From: Amycolatopsis solani
Lineage (GTDB): Bacteria; Actinomycetota; Actinomycetes; Mycobacteriales; Pseudonocardiaceae
Assembly: GCF_033441515.1 (NCBI RefSeq)
Contig: NZ_JAWQJT010000003.1
Span: 2,294,001 to 2,358,000, forward strand
Length of the DNA stretch: 64,000 nt
Direction of reading: 5' to 3'
Position 1 is the first letter of the stretch. Each line of letters starts with the position of its first letter. A model generated the notes under the pieces. It searched no databases. It was given only the letters and a program-made list of their open reading frames with translations, and had not been told where the DNA came from. Shown here piece by piece: positions 62,088-64,000 of the stretch. The position numbers were made by a program, and so were the translations under genes.

Positions 62088-64000
62088 AGCCTGCCTGGTT
62101 GCCGATCTGGACGGTGTTGGCCCCGGCCCGCAGGTACACCGGGACGGTGACGCTCTGCGGCGTGTTCCAGTCGTTGTCGTTGCTCCCGTCGACCGGCAGC
62201 GGGAACGAGGTGCCGTTCACGGTGACGATGCCGGTCCGGCTGGAGTCACCGTCCACGTAGGACAGCCGCAGGAGGTAGGTGCCCGCCTGCGGCACGGTCA
62301 CCGCCGGCAGCACGACGTAGCCGCTGCCGCCGAGGTAGCCGACCTTCTTGCCGCCCGAGCAGGCGCAGTCGTAGACGGTCGCGCCGCCTTGGGGGCTGCC
62401 GTTCTCGGCCTCGTAGGCCTTGGGCCCGTCGGCGGCGGGTGTCGTCACGCTGATCTTCTTGCTGGGCGCGGACGAGCGACCCGGCCACTGGTTCGCGACC
62501 ACCGTGAAGTCGTACGCGGTCGACGGCTTGAGGCCGGTGACCGTGGCGCCGGGGCCGGTCGACGTGGTGACCTTGCGGCCGTTCACGAGGACGTCGTAGT
62601 TCTGCGCGCCCTTGGAGGCGTCCCAGGCCAGGGAGACGCTGGTGCCGGTGGCCGCGGTGCCGTGCACGACGGCCGGGGCGGCCAGGGCGTTGCGGTCGCG
62701 CGGGGTGACCTTGAACAGCCGGGACCCGTGCGCCGGCAGGTCGGCCGAAGCGGTGCCGACGTTCTTGTGCGCCCAGAGGTCGCGGATCTCGACCGGGCCG
62801 CCGATGCCGAGCTGCGCGAAGTCCGCGCCGACGCGGGCGGGCGTGGCGGCGAGGTTGAACAGCGCGACCGTGTAGCTGCCGTCGGCGTTGCGGTTGTACC
62901 AGACCTGCTGGTCGGTCGTCCGGCTCACCGGCTTGGCCGGGACGCCGGCCTGGTTGACCGCGATGACCTCGTCGTTGGTGAGCAGCTCGACGCCGTAGTC
63001 GTCGAGCTGGGTCAGGTCGTCGCCGATGTAGAGCGGCGCGGCTTCGATGGCCCACAGCGTCAGGTAACTCTGGCGCTCGGCTTCGGTGAGCCCGTCCATC
63101 TTGCCGCTGCCGACGTCGACGGAGTCGAGGTTGTTCCAGTGCCCGGGCCCGGCGTCGGGGATCCACTGCACGACGTCGTTCCAGCGCTGCTTGACCGAGT
63201 TGTCCCAGGTGACCAGGGTGTCGCAGTAGCACTCGACGTCGGTGTCGACGCGCCAGCCGTTGGTGTTCGCCTTCCAGACGTCGGCTTGGCGGTGGCTGAG
63301 CGCCCAGGAGACGACGAACTCCATCGGGCGGCCGGTCTTGGCGATCGCCTGGTGCCACGCCTCGACGTCGGTGGTGTTGGTGTAGTTCTCGCCGCCCTTG
63401 AAGGAGCCGGGGCCGACGCCGTCGAGCTTGAGGAAGTCGACGCCCCAGCCGGCCAGCAGCTTCGCCACGGAGTCCACATAGGACTGCGCGCACGGGTTCG
63501 CGAAGTCGATCTTGTAGGCGGAGTCCCAGCCGTTGGTCTTGCGCAGGTCCGGGTAGACGAGGTCCCCGGTGTGGCAGTCCGCAGTGCCCGCGATGGGCGA
63601 CTTGCCGTCGTTGTAAGCCTTCAGATCCAGGCCGACGGCGAGGTAGGAGCCGAGCTTGAGGCCCTTGCGGTGGACGTAGTCGGCGACGTACTTCATGCCG
63701 TCCGGGAACGTCGCGGGGTTGACGACCGGGCGGGCGTACTCGTCGAAGCCGCTTGCCCAGCCCGCGTCGATGTTGACGTAGGTGTAGCCGTGCTGCTTGA
63801 ACTTCGCGGCGAGGACGTCGGCCTGCTGGAGGACGTGGGCCTCGGTGAGCCAGCTGGCCGGGCCGGTCGGGTTGACGCCGGGGTAGTTCGTCGACTCGAG
63901 GCTCCAGCTGCTCCAGCCCAGGTACGGCTTCTGCGCGACGGGCTGCTGCTCTTCGGCTGCCGTGGCTTGGGGAGCCGTGAGCAGGCCCGCGAGCACCGTC
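62056..64000 (-). CDS. secreted GH27 alpha-galactosidase-like enzyme with CBM (5' end outside window)
   Basis: About 648 residues are visible; the true start lies beyond 64000 and the visible beginning (LAGLLTAPQATAAEEQQ) is the end of a signal peptide. GH27 features: YLGWSSWSLES, YTYVNIDAGWASG, FLKLDGVG with the nucleophile Asp, and RVDTDVECYCD near the acid/base. Then a fibronectin-III domain (about 430-520) and a C-terminal CBM35/CBM6-like module (about 530-648; KAYEAENGSPQGGATVYDCA). It hydrolyses alpha-galactosides or related pyranosides outside the cell. It leads the leftward operon with GH95, esterase and GntR. Confidence 0.9.
   Translation of the reverse strand, partial: TVLAGLLTAPQATAAEEQQPVAQKPYLGWSSWSLESTNYPGVNPTGPASWLTEAHVLQQADVLAAKFKQHGYTYVNIDAGWASGFDEYARPVVNPATFPDGMKYVADYVHRKGLKLGSYLAVGLDLKAYNDGKSPIAGTADCHTGDLVYPDLRKTNGWDSAYKIDFANPCAQSYVDSVAKLLAGWGVDFLKLDGVGPGSFKGGENYTNTTDVEAWHQAIAKTGRPMEFVVSWALSHRQADVWKANTNGWRVDTDVECYCDTLVTWDNSVKQRWNDVVQWIPDAGPGHWNNLDSVDVGSGKMDGLTEAERQSYLTLWAIEAAPLYIGDDLTQLDDYGVELLTNDEVIAVNQAGVPAKPVSRTTDQQVWYNRNADGSYTVALFNLAATPARVGADFAQLGIGGPVEIRDLWAHKNVGTASADLPAHGSRLFKVTPRDRNALAAPAVVHGTAATGTSVSLAWDASKGAQNYDVLVNGRKVTTSTGPGATVTGLKPSTAYDFTVVANQWPGRSSAPSKKISVTTPAADGPKAYEAENGSPQGGATVYDCACSGGKKVGYLGGSGYVVLPAVTVPQAGTYLLRLSYVDGDSSRTGIVTVNGTSFPLPVDGSNDNDWNTPQSVTVPVYLRAGANTVQIGNQAGYVYDVDKITV

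Overview
The window is strongly GC-rich, with G or C at most third codon positions, frequent GTG starts and many 4-base ATGA/GTGA gene overlaps. It is an actinomycete chromosome. Geosmin synthase, streptogrisin- and snapalysin-type secreted proteases, LAL regulators, cytochromes P450, a DUF222/HNH gene with an SOS-type box and many secreted carbohydrate-active proteins point to a soil member of the Pseudonocardiales, most likely Amycolatopsis or a close relative (inference; no rRNA is present). I found no tRNA, rRNA, CRISPR array, insertion sequence or prophage.

Layout. 1-12.2 kb: the 3' end of a CHAT protease gene, a lipase, a three-gene ABC exporter operon, a relic of a PrmC-like methyltransferase, a FolP2-type dihydropteroate synthase homologue, a rhomboid, a YceI protein, a large LAL regulator, a hydrolase and a secreted trypsin-like protease. 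12.2-21.3 kb: a DUF11 secreted protein, a TetR/epoxide-hydrolase-fusion divergon, a very C-rich non-coding island, a TetR-Glu/Leu-dehydrogenase pair, an LLM flavin oxidoreductase, and a Tat-exported KstD-like flavoprotein preceded by a KstR-like box. 21.3-31 kb: an atypical SDR, a nucleotidyltransferase, a sugar island (DeoR and GH4 divergent from a PfkB kinase), VOC and CGNR proteins, a hydrolase, and a leftward unit of pseudo-PfkB, GTP cyclohydrolase II and a second atypical SDR. 31-41 kb: an OmpA-like lipoprotein with a four-helix membrane protein, a SalK-like protein, a P450, an SDR, a ricin/F5-8C secreted protein, a methyltransferase, a streptogrisin-like protease, and about 1 kb of non-coding DNA packed with GAATGAGTCATTC hairpins. 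41-50 kb: GNAT, geosmin synthase, a tightly overlapped five-gene operon (MBL hydrolase, DedA, holin-like/phosphodiesterase, glutaredoxin-like, fused methyltransferase), the DUF222/HNH gene and a second C-rich island. 50-64 kb: TetR/UvrA-like/siderophore-interacting protein, a P450-TetR-SDR run divergent from HxlR, snapalysin, and a leftward glycan operon (GH27, GH95, acetyl-esterase, GntR) that leaves the window.

Most of the window is ordinary accessory metabolism organised as small regulator-plus-enzyme divergons, several with visible palindromic operators. The parts that stand out are: the pseudo-kinase/GTP cyclohydrolase II/degenerate-SDR unit, which looks like an undescribed GTP-derived small-molecule system; the five-gene envelope operon; the family of paired GAATGAGTCATTC hairpins; and two unusual domain fusions. 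Convergent gene ends are repeatedly separated by perfect or near-perfect long hairpins belonging to several unrelated sequence families.
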